From assembly GCF_900129725.1 (NCBI RefSeq), contig NZ_FQWQ01000003.1, forward strand, positions 778,686-842,685: a stretch of 64,000 bases of DNA, read 5' to 3'. This document shows, in pieces, positions 26,600 through 34,972 of this stretch. The translations under genes were made by a program, and so were the position numbers. Source of the DNA: Chryseolinea serpens (lineage in GTDB: Bacteria; Bacteroidota; Bacteroidia; Cytophagales; Cyclobacteriaceae). The notes below the pieces were generated by a model. The model worked only from the letters and a program-made list of their open reading frames with translations. It was not told the DNA's origin and made no database searches. Within the stretch, counting starts at the first letter, position 1. Every line of letters begins with the position of its first letter.

Positions 26600-27718
26600 A
26601 TGAAGCTTGCGCTGCGTTCTGAACTCCTCTTCACAACGTTCACCGCCCTGTTGACCGTGACCCCTCTCGCCGCCCAGAACCTGGTGCCCAACGGCGGTTT
26701 TGAAGACTACGATCACTGTCCCGGCAGCTACACGCATGATAAAGCGGACTTCAAAATCCCCGGCTGGCACAGTGCCTCCGCCGGCACCCCCGACCATTTT
26801 CATGCCTGCAGCCGCGGCGAAGCCGGCGTGCCCTACAATTGGGCAGGGGTTGCCGAAGCCTACGAGGGACAAGGCTATACAGGCGTCTATGCCTGGTCCG
26901 ACAACGGCAAGAGCTACCGCGAATACCTCCAATGCCGCCTCACGACACCCCTCGCGAAAGACTCGCTCTACCACATCGAGTTTCGCTATAAATTGTCTTC
27001 TTATTCAATGTATGCCATCGACCGCATCGGCCTGCACCTGGCGGACACCACGGCGACGCTACGGCACGACAAAGTGTTGAAGCTCGAACCCACGCTTGCC
27101 ATCGTCCAGGATTCTGCTTTGACTTTGCGGACGGGCTATTGGGAACAGGCCTCGATGGAGTACCGGGCCAGGGGAGGGGAGAAATATTTGCTCATCGGCA
27201 ATTTCTCTTCCGATGAAGACACGCGTTTCTACAAAATTCAATTTCAGCCCATACAAGAAGCCATGCTGGCCCACAGCGCTTATTACTACATCGACGATGT
27301 GCAGGTGATCCCGCATAACGCAATGCCTGTGGAGCCGCCCAGTGCTCCCGTGTTTTTGGCGGGCGAGGTGGAGTGGGACAAGGACTATGTGCTGCGAAAC
27401 ATCCAATTCGAATTCGATAGCTACAAACTCCTCCGCTCATCGTTTGAAGAGCTTGACCAGTTGGTGGGATGGCTCGAAACACATCCCGACACCAACGTCC
27501 AGTTTTCGGGCCACACCGACGATGTGGGGGGCGACCGCTACAACAAAGAACTCTCGTTCAAGCGCGCCCAGACAGTAGCCGCCTACTGCACGTCACAGGG
27601 CATCGCGCCTTCGCGGATCCGAATTTTTAGTTATGGAAAAAGCAAACCGCTGGTAGCTGCATCCACTGAAGAAGCCCGCCAGCTGAATAGGAGGGTAGAA
27701 GCGCGATTTGTGGAATGA
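26600..27718 (+). CDS. OmpA-family outer-membrane/peptidoglycan-binding protein
   Basis: A 372-residue protein with signal peptide (about 1-25, ending LAAQ), a jelly-roll-like N-terminal domain (LVPNGGFEDYDHCPGSYTH opens it) and a C-terminal OmpA-like domain (about 255-372). The latter shows IQFEFDSYKLL, FSGHTDDVGGDRYN, and the peptidoglycan-contact Arg in LNRRVEARF. It should link the outer membrane to the wall. The ATG at 26600 starts the signal peptide; in-frame sequence before it is repeat DNA. Confidence 0.9.
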   Translation: MKLALRSELLFTTFTALLTVTPLAAQNLVPNGGFEDYDHCPGSYTHDKADFKIPGWHSASAGTPDHFHACSRGEAGVPYNWAGVAEAYEGQGYTGVYAWSDNGKSYREYLQCRLTTPLAKDSLYHIEFRYKLSSYSMYAIDRIGLHLADTTATLRHDKVLKLEPTLAIVQDSALTLRTGYWEQASMEYRARGGEKYLLIGNFSSDEDTRFYKIQFQPIQEAMLAHSAYYYIDDVQVIPHNAMPVEPPSAPVFLAGEVEWDKDYVLRNIQFEFDSYKLLRSSFEELDQLVGWLETHPDTNVQFSGHTDDVGGDRYNKELSFKRAQTVAAYCTSQGIAPSRIRIFSYGKSKPLVAASTEEARQLNRRVEARFVE

Positions 27719-27754
27719 CGAAGCCCGCACGAACACGAGCCTAATCAAGAAAAT

Positions 27755-28360
27755 TTATTCGACTGACACCATCTGGAACAGCGGCTTCATCTCCAGCGAA
27801 TCGCTGTGTGCGATCTCTCTCAGATCGGGCTTGTTCCGCGTGAGGAATTGGTTGTAGTGGCTGGCGATAAAGTCGTATTCTTCGCGGTAGTTGTTCACCC
27901 GCTGGTCGGCTTGTTGGATATCGTCCACCAATTTTTGCAGGGTGGTGTTGTAGGTGAATTCGCTTTTGGATTCGGTGAGAGTGATCAGCTCGTTGATGAG
28001 CGATGTCGAGGCAAAATCATATTCTTCCACCACGTCGGCATTGCCCATGGATTTTTGCGTGTATCGCAATCGGTAAAGCTGGCTCAGTTGTTCTTCGTAG
28101 CCGCTCAGCACGTCGCGTTTGTCGGGGGTGGAAACAATGAGCTCGTGCAGCAGGTTGTGCATGGCTTTGAGCTTCTGGTTGTCGTCGTTGATCATCATAT
28201 TCCACGACTGCAACATACTGTCTTGTAAGGACAGGTAGCGGTCGGTCAGGGAATCGATCTTTGTGAAGGTGGTGGTGGGGCCATCGGCCTTTTTTTCCCC
28301 GCAGTTCATCAACGCTATTCCGCAACAGGAAATTAAAAGGATGGGAAGGACAGTTCTCAT
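27755..28360 (-). CDS. Putative lipoprotein
   Basis: A 201-residue protein with a lipoprotein signal ending at C20 (GIALMNCGEKK) and a mature part that is strongly helical and coiled-coil-like (e.g. SLTDRYLSLQDSMLQSWNMM). Function is unknown. It is convergent with the OmpA gene. Confidence 0.75.
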   Translation of the reverse strand: MRTVLPILLISCCGIALMNCGEKKADGPTTTFTKIDSLTDRYLSLQDSMLQSWNMMINDDNQKLKAMHNLLHELIVSTPDKRDVLSGYEEQLSQLYRLRYTQKSMGNADVVEEYDFASTSLINELITLTESKSEFTYNTTLQKLVDDIQQADQRVNNYREEYDFIASHYNQFLTRNKPDLREIAHSDSLEMKPLFQMVSVE

Positions 28361-28459
28361 GATTTACGTTTGGCTCCTGTTGGTCAAATACGTGGCAAAG
28401 AAATGAAATGTTATTTGCGTTTCGGGTGATTTGTAATATATGTATGGTTTTTTCTGATT

Positions 28460-28951
28460 TTAAAGGGGCTTAAACTGTTCAAACGACTCCTGGCAGTCAA
28501 AACAGTAGTGAATGGACCGGCACAAGGTTGGGCCAAAGACACTTTTCAGTGTCGTATTTGTCCCCTCACACCGCGGACAGGACACATGCTCCAGCACGTC
28601 CAGATCGGTAAAAACTTTCGCTGCCATGGGTGGCGCAAGCCCAAATTCCTTCAGCGCGCGCCGTCCTTTTTCCGAGATCTTGTCCGACGACCACGGGTCG
28701 CGAAAGTTGACCACGATGCGCACTTCCTTCATGCCCCGCTGCAGCAATGTTTCGGTTATTTCCTGCTTCATGATCTCCAATGCAGGGCAGCCTACAAACG
28801 TTGGCGTCATTTCAATATCCACGCTGTTGTTCTCCACCACCACGTCCGTAATTACCCCGAGATCGACCAGCGACAACACGGGGATCTCCGGGTCTTTCAC
28901 GGCCTCGAGCCAGGTGTACACATCACGCGAAGTTATCGGAGAAGGTTTCAT
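28460..28951 (-). CDS. paaD: Phenylacetyl-CoA epoxidase maturation subunit PaaD
   Basis: A 163-residue protein of the MIP18/PaaD family. The N-terminal DUF59 domain shows VKDPEIPVLSLVDLGVI and PTFVGCPALE. The C-terminal four-cysteine cluster CPRC ... C ... CFDC should bind metal. PaaD assists assembly of the diiron or Fe-S centres of the multisubunit epoxidase that converts phenylacetyl-CoA to the ring-epoxide. It is the last gene of the paa cluster, 3 bp after the DinB-like gene. Confidence 0.93.
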   Translation of the reverse strand: MKPSPITSRDVYTWLEAVKDPEIPVLSLVDLGVITDVVVENNSVDIEMTPTFVGCPALEIMKQEITETLLQRGMKEVRIVVNFRDPWSSDKISEKGRRALKEFGLAPPMAAKVFTDLDVLEHVSCPRCEGTNTTLKSVFGPTLCRSIHYCFDCQESFEQFKPL

Positions 28952-28954
28952 TTT

Positions 28955-29425
28955 TTATTTGTAAACAATGTCAAACGAACCGGGGATGATTTGGTTCAGG
29001 TGATGCTTCATGTGCTTCACATAGTCATCGGCCAGCCACTCCAGCGTGCGCAGTTGAACATCGTCCTTGCTGGTGTTGCAGGTGCGGGCATAATTTTCGG
29101 GTGGCATCGTGTGCAGTATTTCGCAGATGCGCTCGTTGGTCAATCGCCAGAGTTGGATCACGTCGTCTTTGGGTGCGTGGCCATAGGCGTTGGCATAGAC
29201 CCAGAAGTCCTGGTGATAAACAATGTGGGGTGGGAACGGTTCGTACTGCCCGCAAATAAAACGGCGTAAATTATTTTGAGCCGAATCGATCAGGTGGCCG
29301 AGCACTTCTTTCTTGCTCCACTTGTGTGGCAGAGGCTTTGCGGAAAATTCCGGTTCCGGCAAGGCGCTGATCTTCGCGGTGTATTCGATCACCAGGCGGC
29401 GCAGTTCATCGATCGTATGTTTCAT
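28955..29425 (-). CDS. DinB-like four-helix metalloprotein
   Basis: A 156-residue protein of the DinB/YfiT superfamily. Histidines placed as in the family are H51 region (KEVLGHLIDSAQNN), HHLNQI near the end (HMKHHLNQI), and Glu/Asp between. DinB-like proteins bind a divalent metal; many are thiol transferases. It is embedded between paaC and paaD, so a role in phenylacetate breakdown, perhaps thiol-linked detoxification of reactive epoxide, is possible but only inferred. Confidence 0.85.
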   Translation of the reverse strand: MKHTIDELRRLVIEYTAKISALPEPEFSAKPLPHKWSKKEVLGHLIDSAQNNLRRFICGQYEPFPPHIVYHQDFWVYANAYGHAPKDDVIQLWRLTNERICEILHTMPPENYARTCNTSKDDVQLRTLEWLADDYVKHMKHHLNQIIPGSFDIVYK

Positions 29426-29464
29426 GTCCCTTTACTATAATTTTTAGCGCTTTCGCGCGATACT

Positions 29465-30220
29465 TCACCAGGAGGCCGTGGGGTCGATGCGGAACACTTC
29501 GCCCATTTCATCCAGCAGCGGGGTGAGGTGTTCGCTGTGTTTTCCCTGGCGCCCACCCAAAACCGGCGCGATCGTGTTCCATGCCGGCAGCGTCAGATCG
29601 GTTTGAGAAATGACTTCCTCCACTTTCGCCCTCCAGCGTTCCTGCAACACGTCCTCGCCTTCGAAGATGCCGTCGGCAGCCAATTCTTTTTCAAACGGCG
29701 ATCGTTCAAAGATGCCCAACGCATAGGGCAGAGCAAACGCCAGTGAATGTTGCAAACGGGAAATGCTTTCTTCGGTTGCAGTGCCCAATTGTTTTATCCA
29801 CGTGTTGGCATGCAGGGTGTGGTAACGTAGCTCGCCGTGGATTTTGTGCGCCAGTTGTGCCAGGGGCTCAAAGGAGGATTTTCGCAACAGCTCGAACCGG
29901 ATAGATTCGGCCGTGTCGTATAAAAAGTGACGGATCAGGCTAAAGTCGTATTCGCCGTTGGGAAGCTCCACAAAGATGCAATTGTGAAACTGGCCGGCCG
30001 GCCGCAGAAAGGCCACTTCATCCGGAGCGGGCTGGCCCAGGCTGTGTAACAGTTCGTACAAGGCCTGGCTGTGGCCCACCTTGTCTTGCGCCATCGAGGA
30101 AAACGCAATGTCTTCTTCCAGCAACGGCCCAAAGCCCGTCCATTCGGAATTCCGGTGGCCGAGGATGAGTTGATCGTCGGCCATTTTAAAAAGTAGTTCG
30201 GTCAGTGCCGGTGTGTTCAT
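29465..30220 (-). CDS. paaC: Phenylacetyl-CoA epoxidase structural subunit PaaC
   Basis: A 251-residue ferritin-like subunit. Signatures include DDQLILGHRNSEWTGFGP, EEDIAFSSMAQDKVGHSQAL and HGELRYHTLHANTWI. PaaC pairs with PaaA as the non-catalytic partner of the (AC)2 core. The ATG at 30220 was preferred to a TTG six codons earlier because MNTPALTEL is the normal N-terminus. It lies 20 bp after paaB. Confidence 0.93.
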   Translation of the reverse strand: MNTPALTELLFKMADDQLILGHRNSEWTGFGPLLEEDIAFSSMAQDKVGHSQALYELLHSLGQPAPDEVAFLRPAGQFHNCIFVELPNGEYDFSLIRHFLYDTAESIRFELLRKSSFEPLAQLAHKIHGELRYHTLHANTWIKQLGTATEESISRLQHSLAFALPYALGIFERSPFEKELAADGIFEGEDVLQERWRAKVEEVISQTDLTLPAWNTIAPVLGGRQGKHSEHLTPLLDEMGEVFRIDPTASW

Positions 30221-30240
30221 AAGCTTCGGGGAATACAAAT

Positions 30241-30840
30241 CTATTTTGAGCGTTCTAGAAATTCTTTCAGTTTGTCGCCGCCTTTATAGTCACCGGCGTC
30301 GCGGAATTTTTTTTCCGGAAGGGTCTGCCAAAAATCGTTTTCGTCGGGGGAAGTAAACCGGATGTCACTAGTGCGCACCGCCCACACATTGAACACGACG
30401 GCGCCGCTGTTGAAGCGCTCGCGGGCGCGCAGCATGGCGCGCGCAGCATCGGTCGCCTGCACCGTTCCCACGTGCACCGGCTGCTTGCCGCGTTTCAGCA
30501 GGTGATAGATTTCAAACGATTCTTCTTTTCCATTACCGTTTTTTGCGTCAGGCAGCACGTCGTACACATTTTGATTTCCTTCCGTCACCGCCGAAACAAA
30601 GACGTTGTCTGTTTCCACCACATAGAGCGACACGCATGTGAAGCGCCGCGTAAACGTTTCCTTGGCCAACACAAACGCCATTTCCAGATTCGGTGCATGC
30701 ACGGCGCCTTCGTGCTGAAACGGTTTGCCTTCTTTGGGTTGCACAAAAACTTCGAACGTTCCGAATTGATCCAAGGGTGAGGGCGCTCCCACAGCGGCGG
30801 GAATAGGCAATCGTTCTACGCGTGGATCAAGGGATTTCAT
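30241..30840 (-). CDS. paaB: PaaB subunit with two tandem PaaB domains
   Basis: A 199-residue protein, about twice the length of the classical PaaB (about 95 residues). Two related modules are visible: GTFEVFVQPKEGKPFQHEG with AFVLAKETFTRR (about 27-80), and ESFEIYHLLKRGKQPVHVG with AMLRARERFN (about 106-160). PaaB bridges PaaAC units of the epoxidase. A fused pair would still build this interface. It lies 366 bp from paaA, with a small opposite-strand gene in between. Confidence 0.9.
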   Translation of the reverse strand: MKSLDPRVERLPIPAAVGAPSPLDQFGTFEVFVQPKEGKPFQHEGAVHAPNLEMAFVLAKETFTRRFTCVSLYVVETDNVFVSAVTEGNQNVYDVLPDAKNGNGKEESFEIYHLLKRGKQPVHVGTVQATDAARAMLRARERFNSGAVVFNVWAVRTSDIRFTSPDENDFWQTLPEKKFRDAGDYKGGDKLKEFLERSK

Positions 30841-30935
30841 ATTACGGATACATTATTTTTTTAAGTTTCATGCCGGATCATCCTTCAGGGTTTTCCGCTC
30901 GTGTATTTTTAAAACTTTACGCCTGCAATTGGTGT

Positions 30936-30943
30936 TACCTTTC
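30936..30943 (+). promoter_or_regulatory. -7 element of the small gene at 30964
   Basis: TACCTTTC differs by one base from TAnnTTTG and lies 20 bp upstream of the ATG. It supports the view that the nested plus-strand gene is expressed. Confidence 0.4.
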
Positions 30944-30963
30944 ATGCTACCACCCGTGCGCGT

Positions 30964-31203
30964 ATGAAATACCTGGACTTTCTTTGGGCTTTGGATTTGC
31001 TTTATCGCTACTATCCGAAATATCACTCCAACGAATTGCTGTTGCTGGCCGATGATATCTGGAAGTGGATCAACAACGAACTCCCTGAAGACAGTAGCAG
31101 CCTCATTTATTTGAAGAGCTGTTTCGAATCGCCCTACGAAGCGTTCACTGCCGTTTGGAAAGAGATTTTGCTGCTGGCCGGCCCGTTCTCGCGAAACAAT
31201 TAA
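30964..31203 (+). CDS. Small hypothetical protein nested between paaA and paaB
   Basis: A 79-residue Leu/Trp/Tyr-rich helical protein (MKYLDFLWALDLLYRYYPK ... WKEILLLAGPFSRNN) on the strand opposite to the paa genes. It has an ATG start, protein-like composition and a plausible promoter. The function is unknown. Its 3' end stops 3 bp before the paaA stop codon, so the genes are convergent there. Confidence 0.5.
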   Translation: MKYLDFLWALDLLYRYYPKYHSNELLLLADDIWKWINNELPEDSSSLIYLKSCFESPYEAFTAVWKEILLLAGPFSRNN

Positions 31204-31206
31204 GCC

Positions 31207-32193
31207 TCACACCAAGGGTTCTACATATTTCATCGTCGCCGATCGCAAGGCTTCCCGCACCCATCTTCCACGAGTTTCTGCCACTCTCCGTACTTCCAAT
31301 CGCTCCTTGTTGCACGGCCCATCGCCGTTGATCACGCGTTTGAATTCCTCCCAGTCGGGTTCGGTGTATTCCCACCGGCCGGTTTCTGTATTTTTTCGCA
31401 GCGCCGGGTCGGGGATGGTAAATCCCAATTCCCAGATCTTGGGTACATACATGTCTAGGAACTGGTTTCGCGTGTCGTCGTTGGTGGCCATTTTCACTTT
31501 CCAGTTCATGAGCACCTGGGTGTGGGCCGAAATCTTGTCGGCCGGGCCAAAGAAATGCATCATGGGAGCCCACCAGCGGTTGATGGCTTCCTGGAACATT
31601 TCCCGCTGTTTGGGGGTGCCGGCGGCGAGGTAGATCACGCAGTGGTGGCCGTATTTGAGGTGGAATGATTCCTCGGCGCAAATCCGGTCCAGGGCGCGGC
31701 AATAGGGGCCGTAGCTGCCCTTAACGTTGGCCAACTGGTTCACAATGGCCCCGGCGTCGACAAGCCAGGAAATGAAGCAGGCGTCGGCCCAGGTAAAGGC
31801 CGGGTAGTTGAAGATGTTGGAATATTTGGATTTGCCCGAAATGAGGTCCTGGATCATTTGCTCGCGGGTCTTGCCCAGGGTCTCGGCGGCGCTGTAGAGC
31901 AGTTGGGCATGGCCCACTTCGTCCTGCACCTTGGCCATGAGCGCCAGTTTGCGCTTAAACCCGGGGGCGCGGGTGATCCACGTGCCTTCGGGCAGGGCTC
32001 CGATGATCTCGCTGTGGGCATGCTGCTCGATCATGCGGATGAGCTGCTTGCGGTAGAGTTGCGGCATCCAGTCGGCAGGCTCTATTTTTTCGCCCCGTGC
32101 AATGCGGGCCTCGAAAGCGGCGAGCTTTTCGGGGTCCTCAGTGGCCAGGCTGTCGGATGCTATCCCCTCAAAAGTATTTCCCCCACCGTACAT
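31207..32193 (-). CDS. paaA: Phenylacetyl-CoA epoxidase catalytic subunit PaaA
   Basis: A 328-residue diiron oxygenase subunit of the ferritin-like fold. Iron ligands are in the expected helices: [22 protein letters not shown] and [16 protein letters not shown]. It epoxidises the aromatic ring of phenylacetyl-CoA using O2, the committed step of aerobic phenylacetate breakdown. It is the first gene of the cluster. A putative TetR operator lies 104 bp upstream. Confidence 0.96.
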   Translation of the reverse strand: MYGGGNTFEGIASDSLATEDPEKLAAFEARIARGEKIEPADWMPQLYRKQLIRMIEQHAHSEIIGALPEGTWITRAPGFKRKLALMAKVQDEVGHAQLLYSAAETLGKTREQMIQDLISGKSKYSNIFNYPAFTWADACFISWLVDAGAIVNQLANVKGSYGPYCRALDRICAEESFHLKYGHHCVIYLAAGTPKQREMFQEAINRWWAPMMHFFGPADKISAHTQVLMNWKVKMATNDDTRNQFLDMYVPKIWELGFTIPDPALRKNTETGRWEYTEPDWEEFKRVINGDGPCNKERLEVRRVAETRGRWVREALRSATMKYVEPLV

Positions 32194-32296
32194 AGTTTTT
32201 GACGTTTAAACATAGAAAAACCGTTCGTAGACATTACCCGGTCAAATCCGTGACCCCGGTAATAGCAGCGATTTTACAACATTAAAACGTTTGAAC

Positions 32297-32310
32297 CAAA
32301 CGATTGTTAG
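32297..32310. promoter_or_regulatory. Putative PaaR-type operator upstream of paaA
   Basis: CAAACGATTGTTAG is an imperfect palindrome that resembles the CNAACGNNCGTTNG operator I recall for Thermus PaaR. It overlaps the tetR stop codon and lies 104 bp before the paaA start. A near-identical site is at 33015-33028. Confidence 0.6.
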
Positions 32311-32915
32311 CCGGCGGTCGAAGTTGCCTTCAAGCCATTCACCAGCATGTCGGCCAACTGGTCGCCCAGGGCCTGGGGGTCGATGGAGGAGTCCGGATCA
32401 TACCACATGGGCATCCAGTTGAGGGACGAGAACAGGGTCATCACGGCCAGTTTCTTGTCGATGGTGCTCTTGAATTCACCGGTGCGGACCCCTTCTTCGA
32501 AAATGGTCTTGAACCGGTTGATATAGTTGATGCGGAGCAATAAGAAGTCGCGTAAGTAGGGCTCGCTGAGGTGGCGATGCTCGTTCATGAAGACGGCCGA
32601 GGCGGTAAGATCTTTGGCCATCACCTGGATGTGGCCAATGATGCCGTTGCGCAGCTTTTCGCTGGCGGGCACATTTTGCTTCTCCACCTCTTCCAGTGAT
32701 TTCCTGAATTCAGCGGCCATATCAAAGCAAAGGCTGCGGAGAATTTCTTCTTTGGATTTAATGTGTGAATAAAGGCTGGCTGCCTCTATGCCCAACAACT
32801 GGGCAAGATCGCGCATGGAGGCGGCGGCATACCCCTTGTCTTTGAAGAGCTCTGCAGCCTTCCGGATGACTTGTTCCTTCCTTGAAAGATTGGCGATGGC
32901 GTCTGACATACTCAT
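32307..32915 (-). CDS. TetR-family regulator of the paa genes
   Basis: A 202-residue repressor. The N-terminal HTH is clear (about 15-60: KAAELFKDKGYAAASMRDLA then LLGIEAASLYSHIKSKEEIL), and the helical C-terminal domain would bind the inducer, probably phenylacetyl-CoA as for PaaR. It lies directly upstream of paaA in the same orientation, and similar operator-like sites stand before both genes, so it probably represses itself and the paa cluster. Confidence 0.88.
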   Translation of the reverse strand: MSMSDAIANLSRKEQVIRKAAELFKDKGYAAASMRDLAQLLGIEAASLYSHIKSKEEILRSLCFDMAAEFRKSLEEVEKQNVPASEKLRNGIIGHIQVMAKDLTASAVFMNEHRHLSEPYLRDFLLLRINYINRFKTIFEEGVRTGEFKSTIDKKLAVMTLFSSLNWMPMWYDPDSSIDPQALGDQLADMLVNGLKATSTAG

Positions 32916-33014
32916 TAAATAACTTAAAGTTAAAAAATTTAATCTGTTAATGAGCGTGAAATCTCAAAATGATATTAACCCATCACATTCGGGATTGTTC
33001 ACCTTCATAAAACA

Positions 33015-33028
33015 CAAACAATCGTTAG
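33015..33028. promoter_or_regulatory. Putative PaaR-type operator upstream of tetR
   Basis: CAAACAATCGTTAG matches the site at 32297-32310 in 12 of 14 positions. It lies 100 bp before the tetR start, almost the same spacing as the paaA site, which suggests autoregulation. Confidence 0.6.
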
Positions 33029-33031
33029 TGG

Positions 33032-33065
33032 AAAAAAAATCCCCAGGCGATTTATCACCTGGGGA
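33032..33065 (-). terminator. Rho-independent terminator of the outer-membrane protein gene
   Basis: Read on the minus strand, the stem TCCCCAGG/CCTGGGGA is followed by eight T residues. It lies 110 bp after the stop of the gene at 33176-34183. Confidence 0.85.
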
Positions 33066-33090
33066 GTTTCAAAGGGACTGAGTCCTTTAG

Positions 33091-33166
33091 TAGCCAGTAT
33101 TCAGTAGCCAGTAGTTAGAAATTAATGCTCGCTACTAACTACTGGCTACTGGCTACTGAATACTGA
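33091..33166. repeat. Inverted and tandem TAGCCAG/CAGTAG repeats
   Basis: CAGTAGCCAGTAGTTAG (33102-33118) pairs perfectly with CTAACTACTGGCTACTG (33135-33151), and CAGTATTCAG pairs with CTGAATACTG. The arms are themselves made of short tandem TAGCCAG-type units. It lies between the terminator and the stop codon of the outer-membrane protein gene. Confidence 0.7.
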
Positions 33167-33175
33167 CGACTTATT

Positions 33176-34183
33176 CTAAAATATAACTCCGAAGCTGAAG
33201 GCATTCAGTGCGGGTCCTTTGCCTGCGGAGAATAACTCGTTCAGATCGTAGTTGAGGAACAAGTCGGTGGCACGGTAGCCGATCTGGAGGCGGGCGCCGT
33301 AGCGGACGCTGTTCAGGTAGAAGCTGTCGTGGTTCTTGTCCTTTTGCTTGCCGTCGTCGTGATAGACTTGCTTGGAGTGGCTGCCGATGCGATAGCCAAC
33401 GTAGGGGCCAAGACCGATGCGGAACGAGTTGTCGTAGCCTTCCCAGATGCGCGACTTGCGGCTGTGATCGCCGAAGTCGATGATGGGCACCAGTGAGGCC
33501 ATGACGTAGGACGCTGTGAGTTTGCTTTTGGTGAAGTTCAACTCGCGCGGGTCTTCCACAAAATGAACACCGATGTCGTCTTTCTGAATGAGCACCTTGT
33601 CGTTCTGGAATTTGAAGTTGTACCAGCTCACGCCCATGCCCCATTCCATGAAAAATTTCTTGCCCAGCCGCGTGCGTTGTATCGAGGAGAGGGCCACATA
33701 CCACGATCCCCAGGGGCGAACCGAATACAGCGCGTTGTCGGCGTCGGGGAACTTGCCATTGTGCAGGTAGTTGTTGGTTCCCAGGTCGAAGTTGAACGAT
33801 TGCCATGTGCGACCCCAGCCGCGTTCATGTACATTCACTTTCCAGTCGTCGTGATCGTCGTCGTCATCATCATTGTCGTTGCTGCTTGAACTGCTGCTCC
33901 AATTTTCTGTTGTCGGTTCGGCGGTCGCTACGGCGTTGGTGTTTGTGGAATCGTTTTTCGCGAGCGATGTGGAATCGCTTTTTTCAATTTTCACCAGGAT
34001 GTCCTGGAAGAGTTGCTGGAAGTCGTAGTGCTTTAAGATATCCAGATCCTTGCGGTCTTTTACTGTGAAGATGACGCGGCTGGTCTTTCCCAGCTCGACG
34101 ATCACCGTGTCGCTTTTTTGCTGGGCCATGCCGAAGGTAGCTGCGGCGCCTAGCAGTAGCGTTAAAAGTATTTTCTTGTCCAT
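33176..34183 (-). CDS. Outer-membrane beta-barrel protein
   Basis: A 335-residue protein with a signal peptide (1-20), a low-complexity Ser then Asp run (about 95-112), and a C-terminal half with alternating aromatic beta strands ending FSFGVIF, as in outer-membrane barrels. Function is unknown. It is the third gene of a run with the ECF sigma factor and its predicted anti-sigma gene (6-bp gap), so it may be part of that regulon. Confidence 0.75.
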   Translation of the reverse strand: MDKKILLTLLLGAAATFGMAQQKSDTVIVELGKTSRVIFTVKDRKDLDILKHYDFQQLFQDILVKIEKSDSTSLAKNDSTNTNAVATAEPTTENWSSSSSSNDNDDDDDDHDDWKVNVHERGWGRTWQSFNFDLGTNNYLHNGKFPDADNALYSVRPWGSWYVALSSIQRTRLGKKFFMEWGMGVSWYNFKFQNDKVLIQKDDIGVHFVEDPRELNFTKSKLTASYVMASLVPIIDFGDHSRKSRIWEGYDNSFRIGLGPYVGYRIGSHSKQVYHDDGKQKDKNHDSFYLNSVRYGARLQIGYRATDLFLNYDLNELFSAGKGPALNAFSFGVIF

Positions 34184-34189
34184 GTGTTT

Positions 34190-34972
34190 TTACTTGTTTT
34201 GTCCACGTTTTTCATTCTTAAAATTCAGCGCGAGAATTTCATTTTTCCGCTGCCGCAGACCGCCGAACGGATCCTGATTGTTTGTCAGGTCGTCTGCTTT
34301 CTTCAACAGCTTCTGAAACGTAGATGGCTTCTTTTCTTCAGAGGTTGCTTCAGCCAAAGCAACTTTATCCAAATATTTTTCCGACTCTGCTGCCGTGATG
34401 GTGATCATGATCTTTTTCGGAGCAGCGTTTGCAGGCGCAGTTGTTTCGGCAACAGCCGGTGCAGAAGCCTGTGGTGTTGAGGTCTCCATGGCCACGCTGT
34501 TTACAACGTCATTGGTATACGCCGGTTCGTTGGGGATGACGTCGGTGGACGCCGGTGCTTCTTTCTTTTCTGCCTGACGCGGAAGTTCTTTTTTAGGTGT
34601 GCCAGTGACCGCGTGATTTCTTTTTGATTCGAGCGCAACACCTGAAGACGCCGGATCTTTTTTCACTTGAGGCGAGATCGCCGGTGTAGCCGATTCGGTT
34701 GTTGTTGTCGGAGAGGTCTCTTTCTGAACGGGCTTTTGAGTTTTCGGTTCAGCGGTAGTGGCCGTTTGGTTGACGTCTGATTTGTTCATTCCCATCCAAA
34801 GGGTATAGCTCACCAGGGCGGTCAACAGGAGGGACGCCGCTATTTTCCACCATAATCCTTTATGTGTTTTTTTTTCAAGTTCTGCTTCGATCTTGTCCCA
34901 GGCCCGCGGAGGGGCCGGTTGTTGGTAGTTCTCCAGCTTGTCGCGGAAGAATTTGTCAGGTTGCTGATTCAT
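34190..34972 (-). CDS. Predicted anti-sigma factor, single-pass membrane protein
   Basis: A 260-residue protein with a cytoplasmic N-terminus (MNQQPDKFFRDKLENYQQP), one membrane helix (about 42-62), and a long Thr/Pro/Ala-rich periplasmic part. This layout and the 17-bp overlap with the ECF sigma gene suggest an anti-sigma factor, although no zinc-binding motif is present. Its own sequence gives no family match. Confidence 0.65.
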   Translation of the reverse strand: MNQQPDKFFRDKLENYQQPAPPRAWDKIEAELEKKTHKGLWWKIAASLLLTALVSYTLWMGMNKSDVNQTATTAEPKTQKPVQKETSPTTTTESATPAISPQVKKDPASSGVALESKRNHAVTGTPKKELPRQAEKKEAPASTDVIPNEPAYTNDVVNSVAMETSTPQASAPAVAETTAPANAAPKKIMITITAAESEKYLDKVALAEATSEEKKPSTFQKLLKKADDLTNNQDPFGGLRQRKNEILALNFKNEKRGQNK

